Notes under the pieces: model-generated
The model's database searches: none
Seen by the model: the letters and a program-made list of their open reading frames with translations, nothing else
What the model was told of the DNA's origin: nothing
Part shown: positions 33,556-45,572 of the stretch, in pieces
Position numbering within the stretch: the stretch's first letter is position 1
How the letters are laid out: each line of letters opens with the position of its first letter
NCBI GenBank assembly: GCA_002104935.1
Contig: MCGT01000044.1
Span: forward strand, 62,001-126,000
DNA length: 64,000 bases
Direction: 5' to 3'
Source of the DNA: Hesseltinella vesiculosa
Taxonomy: Eukaryota > Mucoromycota > Mucoromycetes > Mucorales > Cunninghamellaceae
Made by a program: the position numbers and the translations under genes

Positions 33556-33563
33556 TATTTATA
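33556..33563 (-). promoter_or_regulatory. TATA box of the secreted Leu-Pro repeat protein gene
   Basis: The minus strand reads TATAAATA about 83 nt before the ATG at 33473. Confidence 0.5.
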
Positions 33564-35410
33564 CACTTTCAAAAAAAAACTCACGTTGGCCAAAGTTAGG
33601 ATAAACTCTGATCTGAACGGGTAATGAAATGATGCAAAAACGTGTTAGTGCCTGTTACTGTTAAATGAAGCAGCCTTGCTATGAAAACTCCGTGTAACTA
33701 CGAAAAAAAAAAAAGTGAGAGAGAACGAGGACTTGCCAATTAACGTTTATTTTGCATGCTTTAAGATCTCGTCATCATTTAAAAAATCATGTGCAAAAGA
33801 TCAAAACAACTGACAATATTCATCATCTTTGCCTACCTGCCTTCCTGTTTGACAGCTTGTCGTGATTTTTTTTTCGCTTCAGAAAACATAAAAGAAAATA
33901 TTTGGACATCAAACCGCATAATTACTGATCCCAATGTGAAAGCTTGTCCCTCTTCCCCCAAGAATAAATGGGCGTGGCTCGTTGTAAATTTCCAAAAGTA
34001 CTCAAGCATTTTGAAGTCTTGTGAAATGCCGCTAGTGTGTTACCTGTATTTTTCATTTCTCACTTTGAAAAAAATGAAAAAACGGTGTCACCATGGATAC
34101 CCAAGTCAATTTTCAACCCAGCATGGCGAAACATTAATCTACCACTGAACCTTTTTTTTTTTTTTTTGTTTTTTTTTTTTACAAAATGACAATCAGTTTA
34201 TCCAGGATATCATTGTTTTTGTGTCGTAGGGCAAACTGGAGTTGGTTTTTTTTTTCAGTTTTTGAAAAAAGCTGTTAGCACAGTCGGAGTAGGAAAAACC
34301 ATGATGCCCCAGACATTTGGGCAAAAAGCACGATCTTCAAACCTCGTCCATCATTTGAGCAGACATCTTTTTGAACCTTGAATGAAATAGAATTTCTGGC
34401 TCAGGAATTAAAATCCTGACGAAAACAACACGACTAACCCAAAAGCAGCCATGGTCCTCGCTTCGAAAATAATTAAAATCAAGCCTTGTTTTTTTTCCAC
34501 GTTGGGGCGCCGGGCGCCTCCGTGAATAACCATTTTTAGCCTGGTGCTGATCCAGGAAATGTTTCATCAAATTTCACGATTTTTTTTTCTTCGCCACTGA
34601 GAAATCTTCTTGAATAAAGGTATGCCAACGTAAGAGTGCTACAATATCCTGGTTTTTTTTATCAGTCAAGGCTACATGACCTGCATGGTACCATGCACAG
34701 ACGTACATGTCGGTGGTAAATACCTTGCATGATGCAAATGTGATGTGCAGGAAGATAAGAAATAAGTCGAAAAATTTGGATTTGGAAAGGAAATGAACCT
34801 CGTCCTTTTTAATATCAAAAAAAAAAGTCAACCTTAATCTTCCCCAACGAAATTTCTGCTTGACCAAAATGACGACAAGCAAAAAAAATTCACACACTTT
34901 ACAAAAATGTTTAGCACACAATTTTTAATGTAGTACTTCTCGATGTCCGAGGGTGAATGCTTTTCTCTGGTACGCAAGCTGTCGAATAAAAATTGACCCA
35001 TCTGACAACGAGCTCGATGTGATGAAACGTATCTACCAACACCTGAAGCGGTATATGGTCATCGATGGACCAAATCACCCCAGACGCCTCAAATACTGCA
35101 GAATCAACCTGATCATGTTCGGAAACCAGGTCGTTCGCCTTTGCGGGTACCACACATTTTGTCAACAGTGCAACTCAGTTGCGTCGGCCATGTCTCATAC
35201 GTTACTCTTTAGCAAAGCGATCGAGCCCTGTCAGCAGTCGATGTATGAAAAGCGACCCAAGGCTTCCTCTTCCGACGTCGACGCTACTTCCATGCCTAGC
35301 GGTAGCATACCTTTTCATAACCTAGGTACCATTGGCGAAGCCATCTGTGCAGTTGTCATCATCACAACATCGCATTTTGTTCACTCAATCGACAATGACC
35401 ATCGTCTCCA
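33564..35410. other. Accessory spacer, no supported gene
   Basis: About 1.85 kb with A/T tracts (e.g. 34151-34181) and short unsupported ORFs. The part 34950-35410 on the plus strand may be the eroded 5' portion of the transposase that follows, but no motif is readable there. Confidence 0.35.
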
Positions 35411-35850
35411 AAGATCAAGCTGCTTGCATATACCAAAGAACATAAGACGACTCTCATTGACTTTATTGATGATAATCCTTCTGCTACTGTTATTGAGTTC
35501 ACTGAGCATTTATTGAGGCGATTCGATAATCTCAAAGTTTCGCGAAGTACTGTTTATAACTTTTTGAGAAGTGCATGTAACCTTTCACTGAAAAAGGCTG
35601 ATTTCCATTCTATTGCACGGAGCAGTCTAGCAAAGATGGAGGAGCGGTACGATTGGGTTCGTACATGGGAAAATAAAGACATGAACTTCTTGACGAATTG
35701 TGTATTTCTTGACGAATCCGCTTTGGTATCAATATGAAGTGATCAAGAGCATGGTCCACAAAAGGTACCGGTTATTTGTTACCTGTCCAATAAAAGGATT
35801 TTCTTCATCTAACATCACCCATCAGGGATCAAAAAAAAAAGGGGAGGCTG
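35411..35850 (+). pseudogene. IS630/Tc1-mariner-type transposase remnant
   Basis: An open stretch to 35737 encodes a winged-helix DNA-binding region (FIDDNPSATVIEFTEHLL, VSRSTVYNFLRS), then ERYDWVRTWENKDMNFL and NCVFLDESA, where the Asp is the first catalytic residue of the DDE triad. After a frame change (stop at 35735-35737) the continuation still carries a Ser-Arg-Ala-Trp and Lys-Gly pattern typical of the next segment. The rest is lost. The family is common in Mucoromycota genomes (HTH plus DDE_3). Confidence 0.6.
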
Positions 35851-37334
35851 TAAAAAAAACAAAAACGTTTTTTTTCTTCTTCTTCATCAGCTTTATACTC
35901 GCCATACCCGCCTTTTGCGGGTTATTTTTTCATCTACCTTGTTGATTTTTGATCTCATAATTTTTAAACGTCCGGCGATTCCTGCAGCAAGATGCTCTGA
36001 GTTTTTTCTTCTATTGGTTGCAACTTCAGAGTCCGCTATGGCATACACAAACACGAAATACTTTTTGCTCCTTCAGATAACGACCAACTGCTTACTGCAC
36101 ACTTCGGTGTAATACAAGAGAAAACCTGCTGTGCATATGGGAGAGTGATATGTAAGATTATGTCAAGCAGCACTGGTGAAGGTAATGGTACTGAAAATTG
36201 GGTACTGTCAAGTGCCATCAACAATTAGCTATCGTAAACCGCAAGAAATGAGCCAGAGCCTTTCTCTAATACACCATTCAACAAATAACTTCATAATATC
36301 ACGTACGCACGGGCATACTGGAACTGAAAAGCATGACGAGAAGTAGCAGCTGTTATAGTAGCAGGTTGATCGCTGCTTGGAGGATAGAATATGAATGCAA
36401 GGTGGCACAATGTTTTTTACGGGAACATGCAACTTCATGGTGAAAAAGGTATTCTGCACGCAAGGACAGCGTATCATTGAAGAACTTGATGAACAGTATC
36501 GAGGGTGGTGGCGACTGATTGATCGCTACTAGACGAATATAATAAAAAAGAAACGAGAGAAAATGAATAGTTCGATGATACAGAGCTTGCTCCCTAGCAT
36601 CATCCAACGCAAGGCTCTTTTCTCTACCATCATCAAGCACACAACTTACAAAATGCAGGAAACTCTTTATACAACGGCAGAGTATAGCTAAGTGACATGA
36701 TGTTCAGTAACAGCAGTGGAAAAGGCAGTTTGATCACCTCGGGAGATAAAAAAAATAAGTGAATTGACAGAACGAAAACACGCGCTCAGCGAAGATCAAA
36801 ATCTTTTTCACAATCCAACATACAGCTTATACTGTATAAAGTAAGACATGTCTTACACGAACGACCATAGTTCTACTGAAGATCATGGTGAGCAGTAGCA
36901 AGAGTATTGAGGCATCTTGATCGTTGTCAAACGATGAAAAATAAATTGGCATAAGCAAGAGCTTTTTTTAAAATCTTACTGTACAAACCGGCACAATTTG
37001 CGTAAAGGCTGGTTTCAACAATTAGCTGTCCTTCAAGTGCATATTGGGCTGATGAAGAACTGAATGCTAGAGAAGATTTGATTACGAACCACGGGAAATG
37101 AGGAAAAGAAGAGAGTGCGAAAAGAAGAACGCCTCCCCGAAAAAAAAAGAAATAGGAGAATGTGAACCAGCCAATGAAATCGCTTTCCGTTTGTGAGCTC
37201 CTGAGCCGTCATGAACGGTCTTTTTACCGGTGAATCTGGCATGTTCGTCCAAGATCGACAGCCTTCGCATGCATTTCATACAGTAAGAGTTTGCACTTGT
37301 GCAAAATTCCACTTTGGTATGTTTTCTGAGAATG
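35851..37334. other. Accessory spacer, no gene seen
   Basis: About 1.5 kb without a frame I can support. Many short direct-repeat-like phrases (catcaag, gcagtagcag) but no array. Confidence 0.35.
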
Positions 37335-37625
37335 CTTTAATATTTGGGGTGAGCTGATTGGAGCAAGTTCGCACTGTGGTTTTTTAATCGGCTCGCCTGG
37401 GGGTCCCCTGATGAAAATGGCCGATTATCCATTTTTTTTTTGCTGGGGAATCGGAAGTGTCAAAACGAAAGTGATCAAAAGTTGGCTGGGCAACCTTGTT
37501 CAATCGACCTGATTTTTTCAGTATCACCATCATTCATGAATTTGCGCATTCCTTCAAAATCTCAGATCGATCAAATCACTCAAAAGTGCTGTGTCGCGTT
37601 TGCTTTTTTTTTCATTTTAAAAAAA
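37335..37625 (-). repeat. Dispersed repeat family, copy D (inverted relative to A-C)
   Basis: The reverse complement gives CAGCACTTTTGAGTGATTTG, TTCATGAATGATGGTG, CAGGTCGATTGAACAAGG, CCCAGCCAACTTTTGATCAC, TTTCGTTTTGACACTTCC, CATTTTCATCAGGGGACCC and CAGGCGAGCCGATTAAAAAA, the same block order as copies A-C. Best preserved together with copy A. Confidence 0.7.
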
Positions 37626-37930
37626 AATGGATTGCGAGTTAACTTTTCTAGCGTTTTTTTTTTTTTTAGCTTATTAAAAACTGACTTGCCGCTCCACCTC
37701 TCCTTGTACACAATTTATTTTTGTGAATGTACACATTTTATGATTTGTCCGCTCTTTGGAAACGCTGTAGATTGTAAAAATGCGAAAAAAATTCTCATGG
37801 AGAGCACCTTCCTATTCCATTTATTCAATAAAGAGGCTAAAAAAAAAGATGGGGTATTTTTTTTTTTTTTTTTTGCAAACGACTAAGATGCTGGACATTC
37901 AGAAGGCCAAGGGATAGATCAAGTGGCATT

Positions 37931-40900
37931 TCAATCGACAGAAGGCAAGGCGAGAGGCTTTGCGGGGGTAGCAGATTTGGAGGATGACGAAGTAAACCAC
38001 TCGTGTTGTAAAGCATCATATGGATTCAGCCGATCTTCTGGATCCCATTGCAAACACGAGCTTATGAAGTCGATAAACAAAGGGTCTTTACAGGGGATGG
38101 CCGTTGGTAAAGGTTTCTGACCAGCAATTCGTTGGACACCTCGGGAATTGGTAACCTGCCTTGGCCTATTGCAGCTGTCTACCGAAGGAAGCAGGTGATT
38201 AGAGTTTGACCTTTGCAGCGAATGCTGTGGATTTACCAAAGAAGAGTTTACGACGAGAACAGCGTTGAATAAAGTCGTCATTTGGGACACCAAGTACTTC
38301 CATTATACAAGCCAGCTGCTCTTGTTCAGATTCACCAGGGAAGATTGGAATACCAGTGTACAATTCAGCCAGGATGCACCCAAAACTCCACATGTCAATA
38401 GCGCTACCGTAGCTTGCGCCTAAAATGATTTCAGGGGCACGGTAGAAACGGCTCTGGATATAGGTGTACACTAAGAAAGAGGGTAAATAACCAGTCCCCG
38501 AGTCCTTTGCCAGACGTTTGTACCTCGTTCGTTGGCAAAGCAACTGCTACCAAAATCAATGACTTTGATGGTACTTTTTGCAGGGTGCTTCAGCAAAATA
38601 TTCTTAATGGAAAAAAAACAATGAATGAGTGAACAGGGCCCAGTCAATCTCCTGTGATATCTACCTCGGGTTTCAAATCACAATGAATAACACCATGATC
38701 ATATAACAAGCAAAGGGAATGTAAGAGTTGTAATGCAAACCTAAATATCAAGAAGAAAAAGAATAAGGATCGCCATCTCGTTTTTTCTTTCTCTGTGATA
38801 TTACCTCTTAATAAGGCTGACGGCAAAGCCTTTGTAATCATACTTTTTGATGAATTCGTATAGATTGATGCTGAGACATTCGCATACGATACACAGGTGG
38901 TTGCGAAAGTAAAAGTAGTCGGTCATACGCACATTGTGGTGCTGATCTTCAGGATCCCAATTCACCAGATCTTTAAGAATCTTAACTTCGGTTAGGGCTT
39001 GTTCGTGGAACCGGCGTTTGTTTCGGATGAGCTTGATAGCAACGGATGTGTTTGTCTTGTGATCAAAGCATTTGACAACTTGCCCAAACGAACCTCGTCC
39101 GAGTTCTTCAAGAATTTCATACCGGTAGCCGAGATGGTCCTGTCGCACGACCAGATAATCACCACGGTCGTCATCGTACCCGTGATTATTGCTGCCAGTA
39201 TGGAAGGGATGACCTTGAATCTTTGTAGCATAAGGACCAACAAAATAGATATCATCGCAGCTATGGTGGATTTCTTGTTTTTCAAATGCAGAGAGACATG
39301 GGCCATAGAGTTGTAAGATTGCATCGGCAGATTTGCCCAAAGGGATTCCAGCAGCAGGGGCATTGCTGGAATTATTTAAGCTGTTGGAGTATAAAAAAGG
39401 TTCGGAGAGGCGGTGCTGTTGCTGATGGCGCTGGTGATACGGCAAGGTGCGGTTCAATTCGAAATTCTGACTCTTACGTGCATGACGATCCCGGGTAAAG
39501 GCATCGTCCTGGTGCTGTTGCAAATGCTGAGCGACCATGGCTTGTAATTTTTCTTGTAGGCTGAGGGCACCGCCGTTGGTAGCACCGACGGGTGTGGGTG
39601 GTTGCGGTGGTGCGTCTAGGCTGTTGGGTATGGAGGAGCGCACACGGGTGTTATGCATGGTGTTATGGGCAGTTTGATTGTCCATGTCGCTCAATTTGTT
39701 AGGTAGATCTGAGGACCAGCCGCCCTTTTTGGCAATGGAGATGGACAGACGACGTGTAGAGGTAGGTTTCGATGTAGCGATTTGTGGCATGCTTGGTCGG
39801 CGGGAAGTGGTGATGTTGGCATCGGGCGAGGATTTTTTCTTGATGGGCACCTGTACTGCTTCATTCGATTCATCGTGGGCTTTACTTTGATAAGGCGGCT
39901 TGATTTTCTTGGACACTGAACTCTGGATTGGTTCCATCTTCATGGGTGGCAGCGTCACGGGCTCAACAATGGGCGGTTTAGCTAAACTGCCGGGCAGAGT
40001 CTTTGCGGGCAAGAAGAAAATGAGTGAGCACCCCGAGTGATCATTCTTCTTTGACATTTCTTTTTTTCACCTTGCCACGTTTCCGTGTATAGTTGGGAGG
40101 GGCTCCAACAAATTTCTTGGTATGCGATGAAGGAGAATCACGAGATTCGCTGACAATACTCTTTTTGAGGAGACGGACAGTGGTGGTAGAAGTGACGGTG
40201 GGCACGCCTTCCTTTAGAGACTCCGTTCTTGATCGGCGACGGCGAGCCAATGTAGCAGATGACAAGGGGTGGGCAGCCATGCTTGACAATGGCTGCTCAT
40301 GAGTCAAGGATTTTTTACGTGGTCGGATAGGTGAGGACGATGGCGAGGGAGAGCCTTGTGATTGGTTTTTGCCGGAGGGAGTGTTGATTTTAAGAAGGCT
40401 AGTAGAAGGCGGGGTGATATGGCGACGGCGTTGCAAGGACGAGGAAGCAGAAGGTGGGATGTCCGGGGAGGAAAGAGGTGAGGTAAGAGGATGCTGGAGG
40501 TGAGTATGCAAGAGATGCTGGGGCATGCTGTTCGCGGCAGCGAGGACAGTGGATCGACGTCTAGCTAGTAACGACGAGTCATGTTGCTGTTGTTGCCGTT
40601 TCAATTCAGCTGAGCCCTGGAGGTGTTGCTGGGCACTAGATGTGAATGGAGCATCGGTGAGAAGATCTTCTTTAGCCAGTCGTTGTTTGGTGGCCAGGGT
40701 GTCGCGCCAGGCATCAAATAGACGAATGGGTTTGGTGGTAGCATCTTGGCGATCATGGGCTACAGGCACAGAATGGCCAGCTGTTGTACCACATGGGGAA
40801 GGAGAGGAGGGAGATTTTTGTGTACCACGAGGTTGAGATCGGCAAGCTGCGTCCGATGATTTGACTGTGCTTGATACACCCGAAGAAGTTTCATCCAAAC

Positions 40901-41547
40901 AAGGAGACAGTTTATTTGCTGTGGTGGAATGTGGGGTGGTAGGCTTTCGCCGGCGCAGGATAACAGAGTGGCGAGAAGGGTCTTCCTTTTTTGCGGATGT
41001 GATGATGGCGGACGGTCGTCTGGCGGAGGAAACAATGGCTAGGGAATTGGCTCGGGATCGGTGCTGGGCTTGGACCACCACAGGGGGTGTTGGTGTGGTA
41101 GACTGATCCATGGTGGACATTCTACGTGAGGACCGAACAGAATCCACCATGCTTTTGCGCCGCTGTTGTTCAATATGCGATGAACGCCGAGCCATCTTAA
41201 CATTAAGATGCGTGGTATCTATTACGAAGAGCAGGTCAGTTTTTTTTTTTGCTCTTTTCTCCTTTGCGCTCTTTCTTCTTTTACTTATATTCTGCCCCTT
41301 TCCTACCTTCGTCTGTGGGTAAGCCGGCATTACTACTTCTTGAGCGACTACTAGCAGTGGACCTTGCAAAGCTACTTTCTACAGGCTTGAGACTGGCTCG
41401 GCGCGAGCCATTGACTTTGGACGAGCCAGACGTGGTACCTTGGGGTGCCATAACAGGATAATTAAGCCTTGGACTTTCTTTTTGAAAATGTGTTGACCCT
41501 TGACCTTCTACTAACCAAGACGGACTCAAGATGGTTGTGGAAGGCAT
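37931..41547 (-). CDS. Class II DYRK protein kinase (Pom1/DYRK2-like), 1073 aa
   Basis: Exons 41547-41307, 41218-40071, 40000-38805, 38740-38665, 38602-38524, 38470-38237 and 38178-37931; phases agree. Residues 1-about 740 are Ser/Pro/Arg/Gln-rich and disordered (many SRRxS and RRRK patches). A DYRK-homology box precedes the kinase ([19 protein letters not shown], very close to DYRK2/Pom1). Kinase motifs: GRGSFGQVV (about 763), AIKLIRNK (Lys), HCDLKPENILL, DFGSSCF, the activation loop [13 protein letters not shown] with the Tyr-x-Tyr that DYRKs autophosphorylate, and [15 protein letters not shown]. The C-lobe ends with [17 protein letters not shown]. Pom1-type kinases sit at the cell cortex and control polarity and cell size; that role here is inference. 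Confidence 0.9.
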
Positions 41548-42885
41548 ACAAAAAATAAAATAAAAAGATAAAAGAATGAAAAAATAAACCTAGCAGAAAC
41601 ATGTCAGTGGCCATTGTCTTTTTCCTGGTGTTCGCAGTTCGCACGCTTTACTTTCTTTTAAAAAATAAAACGAAACTACAAAATGAATGACACACTTACA
41701 GGTTCACTGTTGGTCTATCCTAATTAGAGTTTTTGTTTTCCTTTGAAGTCAAGATAGCTATCGCCAATCATCCACACCCACGAGATAATACGGGTAAGTT
41801 GCAGAGGATTAGAGCAGCAATAACAAAACCAATATAAAAGAACCTGGAGAAGGACACCAAGTGTATCAAAAGAACAAGAAAAAATATGAAGGTGGGAGTG
41901 GAAAAGAAAGAAGAGAGCAAGAAAAAGGGGGGTCAAAAACAAAAATGTTGGTGGACACGGCGGACATCGAAATGGAAAAAAAAAGCTGGCGTGTTGTGCC
42001 ACAACAAAAGCATGGTAGAAATTGGAACGCAGTATGTGTATACATAATACGAACTATCTAAAACGTGTCAAATGAGTACTATCTATTTTTTTAAACACTT
42101 TCCAAATTAACTCTGTCAGAAAGAAGAGTTAAATTTAGCGAACAGACGACAACAGCTAGCAGCACGAACTGCAGAACATCGTTACAGTGACGCGTAGGAT
42201 AAATTTTGTAGCAGGCAAAAGAAATCCAATTCACTGGCAAAATACATTTCCTTACACGCAAATCAATTCCAGTGCATGTGAACCCGATTCTCCATCCAAA
42301 CAAACTTGATCTCTGGTTCCTGCATACCTCGTCTCCCCCTCACGCAAACCAGATCTTCAGCAGATGATGTAACTGAAATATCGGCATTTATAGCATGCAA
42401 ATTTGCTAAAAAAAAAAAAAAAAAAAAAAAAAAGAAAGAAAAGGTATCACTCATTTATTGGCACGTCTCACATCATCGGTCCTCTCATCCCGTTCATCAT
42501 CTTTTAGACTGTAATCTCCATCTCCCCTATAAATTCTCAACTTCTATTACAACCTTTCTCTTTCTCCTAATCTGATTTTCAGAATTAAAAACTGTTTTTT
42601 CGGTCTCGCTCATTCTTGACTAAGCCCATCGAACCGTTCTTCACATCACAAGTACAAATACAACACTTTACCTTTGTTAAGCGCAAATCATCGAAATAGA
42701 TTTGGTGAAGATGCTATAGAGCGCTCTAACAAACCCAGCCCCTCGAAAACTTGGTTTACAAAGTTTAATCTGGGTGCTCTTTAACAGTCTTACCGAAGTT
42801 TCAGAGAAGAAAATATACAAATGAAAATAAAATACGCAACATGACAATTTTTATTAATGCTGTATGACAAAATGAATTGACAAAA
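41548..42885. other. Intergenic with long A run, no gene seen
   Basis: About 1.3 kb between the kinase promoter and the Cys-rich gene 3' end. It includes a 25-nt A run at about 42409-42433. No domain-bearing frame. Confidence 0.4.
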
Positions 42886-42906
42886 TGGTGGTGGTGGTGG
42901 TGGTGG
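42886..42906 (+). repeat. (GGT)n microsatellite
   Basis: About seven GGT units just downstream of the Cys-rich gene stop (which is on the minus strand), followed by a G-rich stretch. Confidence 0.8.
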
Positions 42907-42923
42907 GGAGGGGGGTCGTATTT

Positions 42924-43355
42924 CTACTCGCGAGTGCAAACCTTTCTTCCGTCCTGAAATTCTTCACAGCAGACAGTGGTGCCATCCTTTTGAAGTTGGC
43001 AGTAATAAGCAGAGCCAATTTCAGCCCGAGCCTTCATTGAAGGTGGGGTGCGGGTGCAAGATTCGGCGCCATCTTCAGCAATTTCACAACAAACCACACT
43101 GCCATCATCTTCACGAGTGCAACTTTCGGCGCTGCCAATTTGCCCATCTCGAGCCAGAAGCGAAGGAGGTGAGTGGGTGCAAGACTCGGCACCATCTTCA
43201 GCAATTTCACAACAGACCACGCTACCATCATTTTCACGAGTACAAGACATAGATGTGCCAATTTCGCCTGGAATGGGAACGGCTACGACAAAACAAAAGG
43301 TTGAAACCAGAGCCAGCGTGACGAGGTAAATGGAAGCTGCAGAGCTAAATTTCAT
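42924..43355 (-). CDS. Small secreted Cys-rich protein with three tandem repeats (143 aa)
   Basis: Signal peptide in MKFSSAASIYLVTLALV followed by STFCFVVA, with cleavage probably near AVPIPG. The mature chain is three copies of a roughly 40-residue unit: I-G-x-x-x-S-C-T-R-E-x-D-G-S-V-V-C-C-E-I-A-E-D-G-A-E-S-C-T, i.e. C-x9-C-C-x9-C. Repeats 1 and 2 are nearly identical also at DNA level (43055-43140 versus 43170-43260); repeat 3 (YYCQLQKDGTTVCCEEFQDG) has diverged but keeps all four Cys. Units are joined by Pro/Ser linkers with a basic residue (LLARDGQ, MKARAE), which could be Kex2-like or trypsin-like cut sites. Intronless. Function unknown; effector, binding or antimicrobial roles are all only possibilities. 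Confidence 0.82.
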   Translation of the reverse strand: MKFSSAASIYLVTLALVSTFCFVVAVPIPGEIGTSMSCTRENDGSVVCCEIAEDGAESCTHSPPSLLARDGQIGSAESCTREDDGSVVCCEIAEDGAESCTRTPPSMKARAEIGSAYYCQLQKDGTTVCCEEFQDGRKVCTRE

Positions 43356-43423
43356 ATTGGTAGTGTAATATAAATGGAATAGAATTGTATTGAATGGAGT
43401 CTAAGAAATAACGATCTATTATT

Positions 43424-43431
43424 CTTTTATA
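43424..43431 (-). promoter_or_regulatory. TATA box of the Cys-rich secreted protein gene
   Basis: The minus strand reads TATAAAAG about 70 nt before the ATG at 43355. Confidence 0.5.
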
Positions 43432-43767
43432 CTTTTCGTTTTAAAACTGAATCGGGGCTGAAGGCGCAAGACTCCTCATTAATACTGAAGGGCTGCTTGG
43501 GCTTTTCATGCATGAGGAACGTCTATTCTAAAAATAGAATTTCTTGCCGTTGCTCCTATTGGACAGCAGCTTCTGACTTTCACCCCATCGTATCTCGATT
43601 GCTTTGACAGCAGCATTGCATTTGCTACCAAGCCCATAGCCCTCTTGAATTGCATCGGATGGAGTTCCCGGAATCTGATTCTCTTTACGCCCAGAAAATC
43701 CAAGCCTAACTTATTCTTATTTTTGTGCAAAAGTTTCGTATTTAGTGGGTGGGCTGAGAGCAAGGCA

Positions 43768-45348
43768 TCAAAACGCAATTTCACAAGGGATGTGGTGGAC
43801 GATGAATTCAATTTCTTTGCGGATAGAATCACAAAACTGGTTTAGAGGGAGGTCATTTCCATTGTATCCAAAGCAGTCTTCGATTTGGGAGCCAATGGAG
43901 TCGATGCCATAAAGGATGAATGAGGTAATGACGACCGTTGGCACCAGCCACCAGCCCAGTTCAGCAACGATGGTAAAAGGCATTACAAGCAGGTACAGCC
44001 AAAGGGATTGCTTCAGATGGATGTTGTATGCCTTGGGGATAGGTGTGTCTTGCAATCGTTCCAGGCCAGCCAGACAGTCATTCAAGGCATTGAGATGGGA
44101 GATGATGACGGAGGAGAAGATACCATCGATTTTTTTGGCGTTTTGGGCTTGGGCCATGTACAACGACATTCGAAACAGGATTTCAAGAGGCAGCGACATG
44201 TTAGCTTGCATGACGTCATCGGGAAGATCCTCTTCACTGACAAAGATTCCCAGTTCGCTGGATTGGGTGGACGAAGAGGAGGAGGCTGATATGGATGGCG
44301 ATTGCCTGGTTCCGGCAGAGGTAGACGATGGTGAGGCTGAGATGTCCTTGGAAATGCGTCGATTCGCTTTGTCAGAAATATTATCGCCATGCGTACCTTT
44401 ACGCCGAGTTCCATGCAATTTGTGGTCGACTTTGACAAAGGCGCTGTTGAGGGTATGTCCATTGTTTTTCCTGTTCTTGACCTTATTTTCGTCGTCGGCT
44501 GTGGCGGCAGGGATCCAGTGAGGTGGCAGTAGGTAGTCAAGATCATAGTAATCCACGCCAAATTCGCCGCGCAAATGATGTTTGGTTGAGACAGCAAAGG
44601 CGAGAATCAATTTCATGCAGCGCATTTTTTCCAAGTGATCTGCTTGTGTTCGTTCAGGGATCGATAACCAAACAAGTCTCGACAAGTTCCGCGCATTACT
44701 TTGAAGCGTCTCCCACAGCTGACGTCCCTCATAATATCTTGCATAGGACGTGTTTGCTCGAAATGCCAACAACAGACCCAAGACCACACTAAGTGCTGGG
44801 ACTAAACAGGATTGTCGTACAAAACATCATTGAATGGGTGACAAGCATTTTTTTTAAAATAAATAAATAAATGAATTGAGCAGGACTTACTGACTGAGTT
44901 GCTAATGGCAATGCTGTCATAGCCATTTTCATAAACATGGGCAATGAAGTACGCATACACAGTTGTTAGGATCACCAAAGGGAAAATGTCAGGGACCACC
45001 TGATCAAAAAGGAGAAAAAAAAATGAATTCAGGAGACAAGTCATACGGATCTTCTTTTCGACTGTACCGATCCTCGTAGACTATCATCGACATGATGAGA
45101 AATAGGTTGCATGATCAGTTGCAGTTATTCATATGAAATAAGAAAAAAAAGTGTGAGAGCCAAAAAAAAAAAAAGATCAAAAACTTGACTGGTCCAGCCA
45201 GCTTGATAACATGATCAATTAGGCTCCTAGAAAGGAATAAGGTTCACAGCGTCACTACACCTTACCGAAGGTGATCAGGATATGCTAAAACATCTCGAAG
45301 CCAGCGAGGACGGTGATGTTTTGGAGGTTTGTCCGAGTCCAGCACCAT
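43768..45348 (-). CDS. Bestrophin/UPF0187-family anion channel-like protein (412 aa)
   Basis: Membrane protein of the bestrophin-like group (chloride/anion channels of plasma or organelle membranes). Exons 45348-45266, 45080-45068, 44999-44891 and 44801-43768. Exon 2 is only 13 nt, yet it is needed to read HLRLRGSVVPDIFPLVIL, which matches the family's R-G-S-V motif. Then ALSVVLGLLLAFRANTSYARYYEGRQLW, the family signature with the selectivity-helix region. A long polar insert (about 180-260, Ser-rich SSSSSTQSS) separates it from the second membrane part: LWLYLLVMPFTIVAELGWW, VVITSFILYGIDSIG, and the C-terminal EDCFGYNGNDLPLNQFC, also a family signature. Start ATG at 45348 (MVLDSDKPPKHH). Confidence 0.85.
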
Positions 45349-45572
45349 AGAAGAGGAAGAAGGAAGAGGAAAAATGACACCCAAAAATGAAAACTTCTGC
45401 TTTTATTTTTCGTGGCAACGACCTCATGCACTTGCCCCTTTTTGGCCACACACCCTTTTTTTCCAGCTGTCATGAGTTTAAAACAAAAAAAAAAAAAAAA
45501 AAAAAAGAAATCTGATTTAATGAAAAAGGTATGAAATGTTGAATAAAAATTAATATAATCGAAGAAGCTGAA

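Noticed and set aside
34953..35516. 187-codon plus-strand ORF
   Set aside because: No recognisable domain; its end is out of frame with the transposase remnant it overlaps, and the Leu/Ile-rich tail is a frame-shifted reading of it.
42300..42365. Shared phrase CTCACGCAAACC(A/T)GATCTTC with 26690-26715
   Set aside because: Only about 20 bases match and the flanks do not align, so it is too short to call a repeat family.
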